This document shows positions 31,986-43,707 of a stretch of 64,000 bases of DNA, in pieces (position 1 is the stretch's first letter; each line of letters begins with the position of its first letter). Origin of the DNA: Agriotes lineatus (lineage: Eukaryota; Arthropoda; Insecta; Coleoptera; Elateridae); assembly GCA_940337035.1 (NCBI GenBank), contig OW679203.1, forward strand, positions 80,987,061-81,051,060, read 5' to 3'. Under the pieces are notes generated by a model. The model worked only from the letters and a program-made list of their open reading frames with translations, was not told where the DNA came from and did not search any database. The translations under genes were made by a program, and so were the position numbers.

Positions 31986-33634
31986 ACCAAAAAGTATTAG
32001 TTAAGAACGTAATTGAGACCAGAACAACCAAGAAAGTCGCAGTATTCGCTGGAAAAAACTAAGAAGGCCCGAGTAGAGAGATCAGACAATATATGGGATA
32101 AACACAAATATTAAAAATAAATAGATTAGAATAGATTATAATAGATATCAATTAAGTAATTAGCAAGGAAGCGGAAAATATCAAAGGCTTCCAGTAGACA
32201 GATTTAAACATATCACATCCGACATTCTATATGTATACGACATAATAATACAAAAAAAATATTAAAAAGATTCGCAAATTGAGTTTTAACAGCAAAACAA
32301 CTTTTTACAACGTTAGGTGCTACTTTTCCACTGTGTTTGATGATAACACCCACAATATTTCTAAACTATAACACTTTATGGAAAACAATAACCATTTATT
32401 TATTTAAGCGAAGTTAATTACGATCACACATATATACCTACATGTAGCAAGATACACAAACGGATTAAAGGTGACATGAGTTACATAGCAGCCAGACGCT
32501 AGGCAGACACGAAGTTTCCGAGGGTTATCAACCATATTACTGGAATGTAATAGCCTAAATTCCATCCTGGCACTTCCGTGTCGGTTTATACAACTTCCCT
32601 AGGCGTAAGTGGAAGGTTGTTTATGGTTTGTCGGTGGCGTGACGAACCCATCGTCTTCTCGAAAGTGCCTTGTTTCTAAGCCATGGCATCGAAATTTGGT
32701 TTATTACCGTTCTGCTACAACAGTATGTCTCCTCAGCGCAGTGTTATGTCACTAGTGTGTGGACGGCTTGCGCCACCCGACTTTTTGTCTATGGGCTTTC
32801 AATAGAAAGCCGGTCATTTGTTGTCCAAAAAGGTTGAGCGACTACCTGCTATTTGGTCCCCGAATCCCTGCAGTACGCAAATGGCGTAATGTCGTCAAGG
32901 TCCAAGTTATAAATTGCATTCCATTTACTCTCAAGTGGAGGATGTAATTTGTCACGCGCGTGATTAATCACTCAGTTTAAGACCTTAGCCACTTGGATGC
33001 GCGTAGCGTAACATTCAAAATTAGCTCCCAGATGAGTTAGACTGAACAGCTTATCGTTACGAAGTTTTTTATTTTATACTCGCCTGCACTGCTTTTGCAG
33101 GACTTTCGCGGGGTAATTTATGGACGCTATACGTGCTGATGCTTCTGCTACACAACCAAAGAAGTATTCGATCTGCCAATTTCAAAAGCTGCCTTTTATA
33201 CATATAAAAAACAATAAATGAAAGGATAAAAGATGAAATCCCATAGATTATTTCAAATATTATTCTTTTAGAAAGAAAGTTTTACTCTTCTCGAAATGAA
33301 CTGCGTATATGCGTACAAGTTAATCAACAAGAAAAAGTAGTCCAATAGTTAACTCTTTCATTTCCAAAAAAGAAAACTGAAGCTTTTTAATTCATATTTT
33401 ACATTCTTCTTCTTCTTCTTTTCAACCTTTCTTTTGTCATTATTTATAATCTTGCTCTTCTATCCAATCTCTTTTTAGCTGCATTCTTACTATTTTTCAT
33501 CCAAGTTTCTACAAGGCCGAGCCATTTGACTTCCTTCTCTCACATTTATGCTCTATCTCATTATGGATTCGTCTTTGTTCTTATCGTTCTAGCTTAGAAG
33601 TTGCCTTTAAATCGCAGGTGGATCTTTTCCCAGG
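31986..33634. other. Unassigned sequence
   Basis: AT-rich to 32.4 kb, then less AT-rich at 32.46-33.16 kb with a small hairpin CAACTTCC...GGAAGGTTG (about 32591-32619). A TTC-rich run sits at about 33408-33422. The 62-codon frame at 32759-32947 has no motif. No gene recognised. Confidence 0.3.
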
Positions 33635-34237
33635 GTGTGTGCCCTCCTCTTTCATTTAGTTTGCGTGTTTGCTGTTTTGATCCTGTCTATTTCCAAAGAA
33701 GTTTATTACAGAGCATTGGTGTTGTCTTTGCTATTTTTTTTTTGTTCTGCTGCCAGGAAAAGTTGTAGAAGTCCTGAGTACACTACTGGCCGAAATAAAA
33801 TAAGTTTATTAGAATACCATAAAATTTATGATCTGACCTTGCACTCAAACAAATGTTTGTGTCTTCTATTTGACTTATTTCTCATTTTTAAAGCGTGTGT
33901 TATTAATTTAATATTTTTCGGAAGGTTTCATTCTACCAATAAGCATTTCATTTGTTCAAACCCCTTATTGATACTTGGACACACTCTATGGTATGCTCGC
34001 TCCATAAGACACTTGCAGAACCGGTGCTTTCAATGTGGCATGGTACTTATCATATTACATTATACACATGGTCACGCCATATGTGCGACGACTCCGGCTA
34101 AAGATAACTCACGAAGAAAACGGGAACTGATTATTGGGAAGACGATAGAAATAGGTTGGAAATCGTGTCTCCGATTTATCAATACCGTTAGAGGCAAGTG
34201 CGGAGAGAGTAGAGAGGGCCGGGAATGTAGCATTTGA
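33635..34237 (+). CDS. Unrecognised 200-codon open frame
   Basis: This is the longest open frame outside the LINEs. The N-terminal third is hydrophobic (two Leu/Phe/Val-rich stretches at about residues 1-20 and 28-38) and the C-terminal 50 residues are basic and charged. The stretch RCFQCG ... AICATTPAKDN faintly recalls a degraded CCHC zinc knuckle of a LINE ORF1 or gag, but the required Cys-His spacing is not kept. Composition follows the local T-rich bias and no Kozak-like or splice context helps. Chance or a retroelement relic is more likely than a host gene. Confidence 0.15.
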   Translation: MCALLFHLVCVFAVLILSISKEVYYRALVLSLLFFFCSAARKSCRSPEYTTGRNKISLLEYHKIYDLTLHSNKCLCLLFDLFLIFKACVINLIFFGRFHSTNKHFICSNPLLILGHTLWYARSIRHLQNRCFQCGMVLIILHYTHGHAICATTPAKDNSRRKRELIIGKTIEIGWKSCLRFINTVRGKCGESREGRECSI

Positions 34238-34257
34238 GATTTAAAGCTTTAAAAAAT

Positions 34258-34340
34258 TCTGCCAAGAACGAGACTCAAACTCACGACATCAGGCTCGACG
34301 ATCTGGCAGTGTGCCTCTGCACCACCCTGACAACTCACCT
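34258..34340 (-). repeat. tRNA-like SINE head
   Basis: On minus, GGTGGTGCAGAGGC resembles an A box (T-R-G-C-N-N-A-G-T-G-G with two changes), and GAGTTTGAGTCTCG about 45 bases later resembles a B box. The acceptor stem does not close, so this is a SINE head or tRNA pseudogene. It lies just 3' of the 200-codon frame on the other strand. Confidence 0.45.
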
Positions 34341-35515
34341 ACACCGTATCATAGTTATTTAAGAGTGTCGAAATGGATAACCCCCAATCCATTTTTTTGA
34401 ATTAGTTAATATTTGTCCAGTTTTTGCAATGGTATCACACTTAATTGGAATTTTCTGTATAATGAAAACAAATGCGATACGATACATATTTATTCGCATA
34501 GTTATTTTAAATTTCTGGCTTAGCAGCTTCAGGATAATTTATTAGTAGCAAATTATCGAAATACAAAGTTTTTCGTATAAATACGTCCAATGTTAAGCAT
34601 GTACGAAGGCATTGCATTATATAAGAGACAACTTCTTATACTGCCATTAACACTATAAAACGAATTTAATTACTTCTAAGCAGTTATTATGCAAATAATA
34701 ACGGTTCCTGGCTATATTAACTACCGACGAAGCGGTAGTACAGCCACGCGTAGTTTATGCGGTAATTATAGTGTAAGTGTAACAGTTACCTAATAACTCA
34801 ATTTCTAGCGTTTCTCATATTTTGGCACTTAGAATACAATCGGTGAGTGCAAAGAAAGAAATCGTGATGCAACACTGGGTAGCAGTTTGAGCGCGAGTCA
34901 ATGGGCAATTAGTGCAATTAGCCAAATATTGATATCGCTGCGTAGAAAAATCCGTTTCCCAATTATAATTCGGTGGTCAGTTACTCGAGGATTCAGCGGT
35001 TTGGAAACCGCGAATTACCTTTCACCACTCCGGTTTTTATTAATTTGCTCCTTGGCGCTTGGTATTTGGAACAACCAATACGGTGTGGCACCGCCGAAAA
35101 CGGCACGCATCGTTGACCTTTCCTGGTTATTACGAACTTAGGAGCTCATTTACTAGGGTTTCGGTACTCTGGAAACAATTGAACGACGCACTTTTATTGA
35201 AAAGCAATTTTTTGCGTGCTTAATCACTAATGCGTGTATTTTTCAGACTAGTTCCTGTTCTGTTAACCAATGTAACTATTGATTTCTCCTTGGTATATTT
35301 GTACCCGAATACATCTTTTGGGTCATGAATAACTGTTATTTATATATGGACGAATTTTCTCAATCTTTCAGCGCCACCTCTCGCATCGCAGCTTATATGT
35401 CAGAGTTAGATACTTTCCTGCCATTGCTTGCTGCCTACATCATCCATCCACATCTACCCCGGCCTTCCTCTTATATTCCTCTCCCAAGGTTACAACGTTA
35501 CATTTGCACAACAAA
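34341..35515. other. Unassigned sequence, less AT-rich at 34.7-35.15 kb
   Basis: It includes a small stem GCGGTTT-GG-AAACCGC (about 34996-35011) and an 84-codon frame (34887-35141) without motifs. Several GC-richer patches resemble conserved non-coding DNA only in composition. Confidence 0.25.
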
Positions 35516-35924
35516 TTAGCTTCCCGATAGTGTCGCGGATTTTGAGCTCCCATTTTTTCCCTTAATTTCGATTTCAGGTTCTTCCACGGAAGTCGACAGG
35601 ATCTTCTCCAGAAAATAATTTCTGACAGATTTTATGTAAATATCTTCGATCCGGTGTAGGTTCTGCCGTAAAGCAGCGTTCAGAACTGATTGGGGAGTGA
35701 AACAAATATAGCATGCATGAAGCCAGCCTGGACACTCTACCCCTAACATGGCGCGTCTCTAGGTGTCGGATAGAGGAAACCCTTCTGGACCAAATTAGGA
35801 CTGCCAAAGACCTGCAGAAGTGATTTGGCGAGGCGCAATATAGAGATTTCGGTTGAGATACTACTGTGTAGAAGGCCACGGGAAACCACTACGCAACTTT
35901 TCCCAGAAATACACCTGTGTTCCC
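35516..35924. other. Less AT-rich block next to LINE fragment
   Basis: Two overlapping minus-strand frames (35574-35879 and 35516-35749) stay open for 101 and 77 codons with no motif I know. They follow directly the LINE thumb fragment in the same orientation, so this may be the eroded C-terminal or 3' part of that LINE. Confidence 0.3.
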
Positions 35925-36110
35925 CATTTTAATAATTTTTTGGACACTCTTATGACCACCGTCTGTTATAGTAACTTCCAGATATTCTCATTCATCCACA
36001 ACATCATTTTTTTTTCTCTATAGTTACAAATTGTATCCCTCACCGTGCATCCGCATGTATTTGGTGGGGTTTATTTTCTACCCACATCCTTTCTTAGAGA
36101 TCTATAACAC
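35925..36110 (-). pseudogene. LINE reverse transcriptase thumb fragment
   Basis: On minus the frame reads KINPTKYMRMHGEGYN, two stops, then VVDE-stop-EYLEVTITDGGHKS and QKIIKMGN. The order K-x-N-x-x-K-T-K-Y-M...V-x-x-F-x-Y-L-G-V-x-I-T...R-I-x-x-G-N is characteristic of the thumb of RTE-like LINEs. The Gly of YLG is Glu here. No RT core is found upstream within the next kilobase. Confidence 0.6.
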
Positions 36111-37398
36111 AATTTAGATATATTATCGTACCTATAGGAACAATTAATCTTCCTAAAGATAAATACTGAGCTTTGTTGCGATATTTTCCATTCTAGTAGC
36201 AAGGCATCGGCTCTAAGGCAGTTACTGAATACTTATTTTAAAATGTTCTAGCGCTTAACTTGTTGGGTATTTAACGATTTCTGCAGTATTCGCACATTTA
36301 ATGGTTTTCTGTGATGTCTTCTATTTCTTTTATCTCTATAATCCTTGCGCTTTTGCCCTGCTGAGATTATTTACGCATTTCCATGCTTCTGTGCACCTGG
36401 AGCTATCATTCATATAATGCATTTAATTACATTTATTTTATATACCTCATTCTTCACTTCTTCACAGCCTCTTTTCACCATACACCTGCACTTCGCATAC
36501 TGAGGTAATTACACAACGCATTAATAAATTCGTATACTAATATATGAGTGCAACGATTATCCACGTCTTTACCATTGTCGTGGAACCAGTAGAACAAGAA
36601 TCTTTACAGCTGCAATATTTAATTTAGTTTTTAGGAAAAACGTTAGTTTTTAATTAGTCAGTTGCACGGCATTCGATACTATGTCATCGTCATTAATAGT
36701 TTCTTGAGTAAGAAAGTAGAAAAACTGGTTAAATTAATTTACTTTTCTGTATACTAAGATCAACATATAACTTTAATCGCTATTGCTGTTGCAGATTATT
36801 TCCAATAAAAAGTATGCTTTGAATGTCTTATCTTTTTAAGATTTGTAACTCTGTCATTGCATCGTATTACTGCTGTAACGAAGGTTGCTGCGCTTTTGGA
36901 ATTATCATTGCAAATTTTAAATTTGATTATTTTGAAGTACAGGGTGGCAAAAAAATGTTGAACACTACGTAAGCTAACAACCTGCAATATTTAGATCGTG
37001 TTCCGTCACATATATAGAATTAATAGTCTAGTTTGTATAAAACTTATAGAAAATTGATACAGTTTACATAAGAACCATTATTACACTTGTAAAACCATTA
37101 TACCATTAGCTTTGGCTTATTTAAAATATGTGAGTACATGCTGATCGAATGACCAACATCAAACTTTATTATATACTGAATAGATGACTGTCTTAAAGCT
37201 TGGGTAAATATGGCATATAACATAGCAACAGTATTGAAGAAAATAAAATATTCCATACAAAAGTCTGTATTGCAATGAATGGAAGTATTATTATTATTTA
37301 ATGTTAATTTATATTTATATAGCTGCTCAAAAATTGCTTGTTTAAATATTAAGTATAAATTTAATTGAATAGCAAATATTCTCCTCTTTCGTGTAATA
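36111..37398. other. AT-rich sequence with a single transposon-like tip
   Basis: TACAGGGTGGCAAAAAAATG (about 36939-36958) resembles the CAGGGTG-type tip seen on other elements in the window, but no inverted partner was found. Otherwise nothing recognised. Confidence 0.3.
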
Positions 37399-37406
37399 GT
37401 TAAATC
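37399..37406. repeat. hAT target-site duplication, left
   Basis: GTTAAATC, identical to 38379-38386; 8 bp is the hAT hallmark. Confidence 0.85.
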
Positions 37407-38378
37407 TAGTGATGGGCTTATTCGAATAAAAAATAACCGGTTATCCGGTTATTGAAATAACCTGTGTAACTCGGTTTTCGTTCCAAGTATTCGGATGAAA
37501 AATAACCTCATCCTGATACGTACTACGTGCCGCGTCTCAGCGACCTGCGAGTGATCGAAATTCTGTAAATAATACGTCATTGATAACTCAAATAACCTTT
37601 TCTACGTATGTACTTGATTGACCCAAGTGAGGCTCGCGGCTGCTGGTTGGTGTTATTAAGACATTTGAGACTCCCAGTCGACGAGTTAAATTTATGGGGC
37701 CGTTCCTATTAAAGATAACGTTCTGCTGAGTATGAGATTTGCCGAAGCTGTGTTGGTATTAATTTATAACGGCCTAAATTTTTGCTTCGAAACGCGGTTG
37801 ATTATGCCTAATAAGGGATAAACAGAAAGCGAAATAGGATTTTCCAATATCGTAACAGATTTATATTTAATTTTTAATAACGGAGCAGTCGGGACAAGAA
37901 GTGGATTTCGATGTTGAAAATTTTAAGTGTGCGTCCTTAGAACCGCGGAAGGCTGAACGTAGATAAATTATGGATTCTAAAATATACCGGTATGATGTGC
38001 AAGCGAAAAAGGAAGGGTGGCTAATAGAGAATTTTAGGAACTAAAAATAGATTCAATAGATACTTTGTATTCGCATATTTATAATTTATTTATGATTAGT
38101 ATTGATATAGCTATTTTCAATGGTTTAAACTCCATAGAAATCAAATAAAAATAATTTATACAATTATTATAATTAACGATTAACTGAGTTCCTCTGCTAT
38201 CTGCAAGATGCCAATGCAGATGACGGTGAACCGCCAACCGGCAAACCGGCTGACTTAATCGAAACGAATCGAGAGCCAAAATTTATTCGAATGATTATTC
38301 AAATAATCAATCGGCTATTAATATGATTCGAATGCAAATAATTTGGTTATGAAAATTGTCCGGTTATGCCTATCACTA
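37407..38378. mobile_element. Non-autonomous hAT transposon, 972 bp
   Basis: Terminal inverted repeats TAGTGATGGGC and GCCTATCACTA (10 of 11 match) are flanked by an exact 8-bp duplication GTTAAATC. TAGTGATGGGC-type tips with 8-bp duplications define many animal hAT elements. Subterminal CCGGTTAT/ATAACCGG motifs occur near both ends (37437-37460; 38370), likely transposase binding sites. I see no BED finger or DDE segment; internal frames are under 70 codons. The element is complete but needs transposase from elsewhere. An unbroken duplication and nearly intact tips suggest a fairly recent insertion. Confidence 0.88.
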
Positions 38379-38386
38379 GTTAAATC
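38379..38386. repeat. hAT target-site duplication, right
   Basis: GTTAAATC, the exact copy of 37399-37406. Confidence 0.85.
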
Positions 38387-40669
38387 TTCATTTCAATTGC
38401 CTAGCTCGGTAGAACATAAATAACTCAAATCAGGGTTGGGTTTTAACACTTTAAACACTTTAACACTTTAAAATATTAATTTTATTATATTGCCATTACA
38501 TCTAATGCAAACGTGGTTTGATATTGTGGCGTTATTTTATACTAAGCTGTGTTTGCCCTCATTTGCACTTAATATTGAATAAAACAAACAATTACAATCT
38601 ATTTAATTCGATAAACCGTATTTCTTTGTTTTCATTTATTTGCGTGTGATAAAAGAATGCTCATCTCAGTATAACGGCTAGTTCATGTCACTTTGGTATT
38701 TAATAATCACCTTGCTAGAATTAAGACAGTGTTTCTTCAATTGTAATTATTAGGCTAAAACATATTATGTATTTAAAACACGAGTGTTTCGCGCATAATA
38801 TTGTGCACACAAACCAGCGGATACAGTCGTTGAGTACGGCTATTAATAGAATCAAAGCAAATTTTTCCCGAACGGAAACGCGGGGAATCAGTCGCTCAGT
38901 AGTAGGCGACCGGAGCTTTAGTCCAAACAAAAGGGACGCCATTAAAAGTATTATAAAGTGCAATTAAAACTTGTGTAGACCTGCGTTAAAAGATTGACCC
39001 CTAAATATTCTCGAGCCGAAATACAGCCTCGAGCACAGATAACTACCTTGGAATCAACACCGAGGTACGGATAACTCTTCATAGCCGGAAGCCGCTATTC
39101 TAGCTTCAAAGAAGAAGTCGATCTTATAAATCTACGAGACCATTTGGAGCAATTATAGCGCAAGATTAGTTATTATAAATAAAACCCAAGCTTGAATGCT
39201 CGGGCTAGGAAACTAGGAAAAATAGAATCGTAATTAGTAAATTACGCCAAGTTGCATCACCCTTGGTGGGCGTCAGTACGTAGCAACACATTGCGTCAGC
39301 CTGATTTGAAGCTACCGAAGGCAGAGCCGTATTAAGTGCATTCGTGCGCGAGAGTACGCCTTATTCGCACGATTTGGTTTTTGACTTAGTGCTGCGCATT
39401 AACGATCAAACTCCTATTTAAGGTGTATCTAAGCAGGTATTTTCAGTGTTAAGCTCGTGAACATTTCCTAGCTATTGTTGATGCCGTATATAACATTTCT
39501 ATATTACCATTGTGTATTCTTTTTACGTATTTTTATACATGTATGTTCTTCTCCAGAATATATGTATTTTCATGTAAACTGTTTGGTTTCTATTTCTGCC
39601 AGAATTTGCATGTATGATGTATTGATAAACCCTTAGCCACACTGAGGTAAGAGCGGGTCTTGTGCTTAGCAAATAAAGGGCAATGTAAATTCACAGTAAA
39701 GAAGAGTATAAGGCTAAATAAAATTACCATTACATCAAGTACCTGTGTATTCGTTCATCATATCAACGTATCAGATGTAGTCTTTCCCTGGGGCTATTTT
39801 AAACTCCACCGCTAGGCTATGCAGTCTGGAAACCAAAAACGGCAAAATATTATTTGCCGACCTTAGATGGCACCGCTCCAGGATTTAACAAACGTCGTAC
39901 GCAGTCACATCTCCTGCCAGCGACACCAAACATTCGCAAGCGAGCTCCACCAATTGCCTCCGCTTGCACTCAATCATGAACCGCTTTGATTACTTATGGT
40001 TCATGCACTAATTTATAGTTATTGACATTACCTTCAAAACCCTTAATTCAATTAAAATACCATTCAACTGGAATTTATTAAGTTAATATAAGAAAACCAG
40101 CCGCCATATAAAAATGTTTACCTGTTGGAGCTATTATCTCTATATTTATTGTTTTTAACTTACCATTATTACCTAGTAACTGACATATTATTTGTGTTAC
40201 ACTCACTTAATACTAGATTCCATTTAAATGTTGACACTTGTTCGCTTTCAGCACATTTTAATGATTAATCAAAACCATTTTTGAAAGGAGCAACATATTT
40301 GTATACTACGTATTAGATTCCGTCTAGTAACTAATATTAATGTTGTGCCTTCTCTTGGAATTTTTCCGAGTTTAATCCAATTTTGCAATGTAGTGCAACA
40401 ATATGTTTATAAAAACAAGAGTTAAACCCAGACGAGTAAATAATCCATTTATACCTATCTGTATTATTACGGAAGTTTGCTAGATTATGTTTTCTGAGTC
40501 AATTACAACATGCCTTTGCTATATCTATAACTATGGCTCCATTCAGCACATTATCTGATGTAAAGCTACCATATACCTGGCATATAACCTGTGATACATA
40601 TAATAAGTTTACTAATACATTATATACCTACATATCAAATTCACAAGCTTGATCTTATTTTGTTACATT
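38387..40669. other. Unassigned sequence, possible LTR-like stretch 38.97-39.78 kb
   Basis: TTTAACACTTTAAACACTTT (near 38443) is a simple repeat. From 38.97 to 39.78 kb the sequence is less AT-rich and ends with AATAAAATTACC... and a CA, as in LTR U5 regions, but no paired LTR, primer-binding site or target duplication could be found. The remainder is AT-rich without features. Confidence 0.25.
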
Positions 40670-41190
40670 TTTGCTAGTTAGCTGCTATTTAGTTGATAGA
40701 TCTCAAACAGTAAAGGTTAATGATTTTAAGAATACCACCAGTGGTGTACTATAAGGAAGTGTCCTAGGCCCTATTCTGTTTTCTGTGTACATTTTAAATC
40801 TACCAAGAGTAAATAAACTTTGTAAAATTCACATGTATGCAGACGATCTGCAAATATACACTTCTGCAAAAGTGTCAAATATTGGTGAAGAAATTTTAAA
40901 CATCAACGTAAACTTGAAGTCTTTCTATTTGGTTTAAACACAATAGTTTACGTATAGGGTTTGATAGGTCAACCTCCAAATTAGCTATGAACAACTACGG
41001 TGTCGGAGTGGACCGCGCAACAATCAAGTGGAATTACCATGCAACTAGGCATCACGATAAACAACAGATTATTGTTTAACTTCTACTTAAACCATCTTCG
41101 TCAAGTGCTTTTCTTAAAGTTACGTAGTTTATATACATTTAAATGTAAGTTGATCTATTTGTTGACGTTTTCTATGGTGCAGTTGTCTAT
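40670..41190 (+). pseudogene. Jockey/CR1-like LINE reverse transcriptase fragment
   Basis: The frame reads SCYLVDRSQTVKVND, then SGVL-stop-GSVLGPILFSVYI, then HMYADDLQIYTSAK (YADD at 40836-40847), then after a frame change QLGITINNRLLFNFYLNH and KLRSLYTFK. This is the order of Jockey/CR1-type RT: S-Y-L-x-x-R-x-Q-x-V, G-V-P-Q-G-S-V-L-G-P, Y-A-D-D and L-G-x-x-I-x-N-x-L. CTA TAA (40749-40754) stands where the family has Pro-Gln, two C-to-T changes. Motif A is not present, so the 5' part is gone. Confidence 0.72.
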
Positions 41191-41219
41191 CGTTAATTGT
41201 AGATGGCGTTGACTCATAA

Positions 41220-41745
41220 TATGGTTTAAAAAATTCAATTTGGGCCCAATTTCTTCAGATGCTAAGTTAAGGTCTTAGAGCATTTCTGCAGTTCGTGCGT
41301 ATCATTAAATAAGAGTACGATGTCATCCGCAAAACTCAAGTTGCTTAGATATGAGCCATCGATTCTAAGGTTTTTGTTGATTCATGCCAATTTAATGAAA
41401 CAACCTCCAAGGCCAATGTGAACAGCTTTGTTGAAATCATATCACCCTGTCGGATGCCTCGTTTTATGGAATTCTGTTTGTTCTCGTTTCTTCATCTGCT
41501 TTCACTTGTAACGTTGCGTTTTTATGTCTTTATTCTCTCTGAATACCTGGAGTAAATTCTAGCAATGTCCACAGCTTCCAGGAACAACCATCTTGCAATC
41601 GAATCAAATTTTCTATAGAAGTCTATCAACGTTAAGTGGAGCGTAATGTTGTATTTTATACATTTCTCTATTACCATACGTAATGTTTTGTAGATGGTCA
41701 ATTGTGTTAACACCTTTTCGAAATCCAGCTTACTTTACGGGCTGG
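41220..41745 (-). pseudogene. RTE-like LINE reverse transcriptase fragment
   Basis: On minus the order is AGFRKGVNTIDH, EKCIKYNITLHLTLIDFYRK-FDSI (motif A Asp kept), IRQGD (41441-41455), then LRIDGSYLSNLSFADDIVLL (FADD at 41322-41333). Frameshifts separate these blocks. The landmarks agree with RTE-like LINEs that differ from the 18-20 kb element. It points towards the Jockey-like fragment with only about 30 bp between the recognisable ends, so one may have inserted beside or into the other. Confidence 0.72.
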
Positions 41746-43163
41746 TCGAACTTCTAGGCAGTTGGTAGAAATGTATTAAAATGATTCATATAATTTTCAT
41801 AATTTGAATTTGAAACTGTAATCACCTATCACTAGCCTTGACAAAAAATTAAAAATAACAATGCAAGATCAAAGAGACACAAAGTTGAAAGATAAAAAGT
41901 AAATTCCGAATTAAAGTCGATAAATTGTTTGATATTAGTACAGTTTTTTGAATAGGCTACAGGAGTCTGCAATTATTCTTGTCACCACTGAAGATAATAA
42001 AGGCGTCTAAATGTGAGCATCTGGTTCTTGATGCTATTTCAGCAATTAGTTAGAGGTCTAGTGATAGAAGCAGAGGCCATTGAAGCCCACGGACAGCACC
42101 GAGCTGTGAGCTCAAAAACAGAGATCGGACGAAGCGCAGCGATCATCCTAGCAGCATCACAGTGTAGCAGGTTTGGGAGGCTTGCAAGGCAGGCTAACCG
42201 CATAATAATGAATCCAGTCGTTGGAAAACTCGCTGGTGGGCCAAAAACCTTGTGCAAATACATTCCATTGGTTAAATAGGCAACATAAGAACCAGCGCAT
42301 TAAATTAAACTGTAATAATTTATGCAACTAAGCTGGTATTATTAAGACAAATAATTTACATACCAAATAACAAATAAGGAGGATGTAAAAACCCAACTCT
42401 TGAAATAAGAGTAAAATGATTAAACTAACTGTTGATTAATAGGCCATATATAATAAAAACAAGGAGGGCCAAATGTTACAATATAGAATGTATCTAAATT
42501 GTATCTTGTATTAACCTTACACTACGTTAATTAGTTACATGATTTACAGTTTCGACAACTAGATAAGAGAAGCTCACCAAGAAACAAACAATATTATTAA
42601 AGATAATTACGCCATAGATACCCGATTTTTGCAGGAGATTTGCATTTGTTATCTAGCATATAACGTTTGAAGCGGCAGTTTGAAAAAAATAGATTGTTAC
42701 ACCGCATGAAATTATATTAAATTCATACATGTACTTAAGTAGCATCACTTATAAAGTTTGCAGGAGAGGTTTGTAGGTTTCTACGGGCATTTTGATATAA
42801 TCAGATGCTGGTGCTTTATTAAGTAAGGTTGGCCCTACGTGCTATGTCCCACCGTAAGCTCAGCAACTCAAGTGCTAAGTGAATTTAAAATGTATATAAA
42901 TATTTGCAATATTACTTATATTCAGGATTTCTCATGGCCTCTCCTACTGGCTTTAGTGTGTTGTCTTTGGGTTTCGAGCTCTATCTAAAATTATTTCTTC
43001 GAATATTAGCTTTGATAAGAAGAATTGTCGGGTTTGACATTTGGAAGATTAAGTAATATGATGTTTGATATGGTAAGGATTGTGACTGTAGTACCACAGG
43101 CGTGACAGCAGTTGACAATCTGCTCCTGCTTATTGCTCGATTTGGCATCTAGCCGTACATGTA
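41746..43163. other. Unassigned sequence
   Basis: Overlapping opposite-strand frames of 88 and 74 codons at 42013-42279 lie in a less AT-rich patch without known motif. The rest is AT-rich with nothing recognised. Confidence 0.3.
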
Positions 43164-43707
43164 TACTGGGTGATTCTTGACTTATACGTATAATTGCCAA
43201 AAAATTATACATAGTGATGGTTAATTAAAAAAAAGGTGTAGTAAAAGCTTTTTATTAACGGAGATAACGAATTAATTATGTAACTTAAACTGGAGTATTA
43301 CAACAATTGTTCGAAGTGATTTACTTAGTTTTCGACGAAAACCCGAGCACGTCGAATCCATGCTGCACCACACGTACGTACTGGACAACGTAGAAAGGTT
43401 TCTCGGCCCGGATGATATCTCTGAGGAAATCTTTGTGCATAAAGCCGAGCTGCAGCTACTGAATTTTGGTGTACTTCCACGTACGTTAATACCATGTCCT
43501 TGAGTTCTGTGTTGTTGAAGTTAGGTGCCATCATTTTTCTTTTAGGAATGAAAAAGCTCCAATTTGACAACTAGTGACGGAGAGCGACAGATATAATTCA
43601 AGATAAATGCGATAATTTTATATTTTACGAGTAGTATACCACTCTCAACATAATTAATTCGTTATTTCCGTTAATAAACAACTTTTACTACACTTCTTTT
43701 AATTGAA
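43164..43707. mobile_element. Second DUF4817-carrying foldback transposon
   Basis: Inner arms at 43221-43281 and 43649-43707 are inverted: GGTGTAGTAAAAG, TTTTTATTAACGG and TAACGAATTAATTAT with their complements. TACTGGGTGATTC at 43163 resembles the TACAGGGTGATTC tip of the 11.7-kb element; the right tip is lost. The body holds a minus-strand DUF4817-type frame at 43325-43570. Confidence 0.6.
43325..43570 (-). pseudogene. DUF4817-like helix-turn-helix fragment
   Basis: The 81-codon frame includes FNNTELKDMVLTYVEVHQN, SVAAARLYAQRFPQR and HPGRETFLR. The pattern (F-x-x-x-E-L-x-D-M...A-A-R-L-Y-x-x-R-F-P-x-R...P-x-x-x-T-F) is that of the insect DUF4817 domain at the N-terminus of mariner-like transposases. 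The family's second helix-turn-helix and the DDE domain do not follow. The N-terminal 15 residues are probably not native. Confidence 0.68.

Noticed and set aside
38971..39775. Solo LTR (TG...CA with AATAAA near the end)
   Set aside because: Flanking 4-6 bp on the two sides do not match and no partner LTR or primer-binding site was found.
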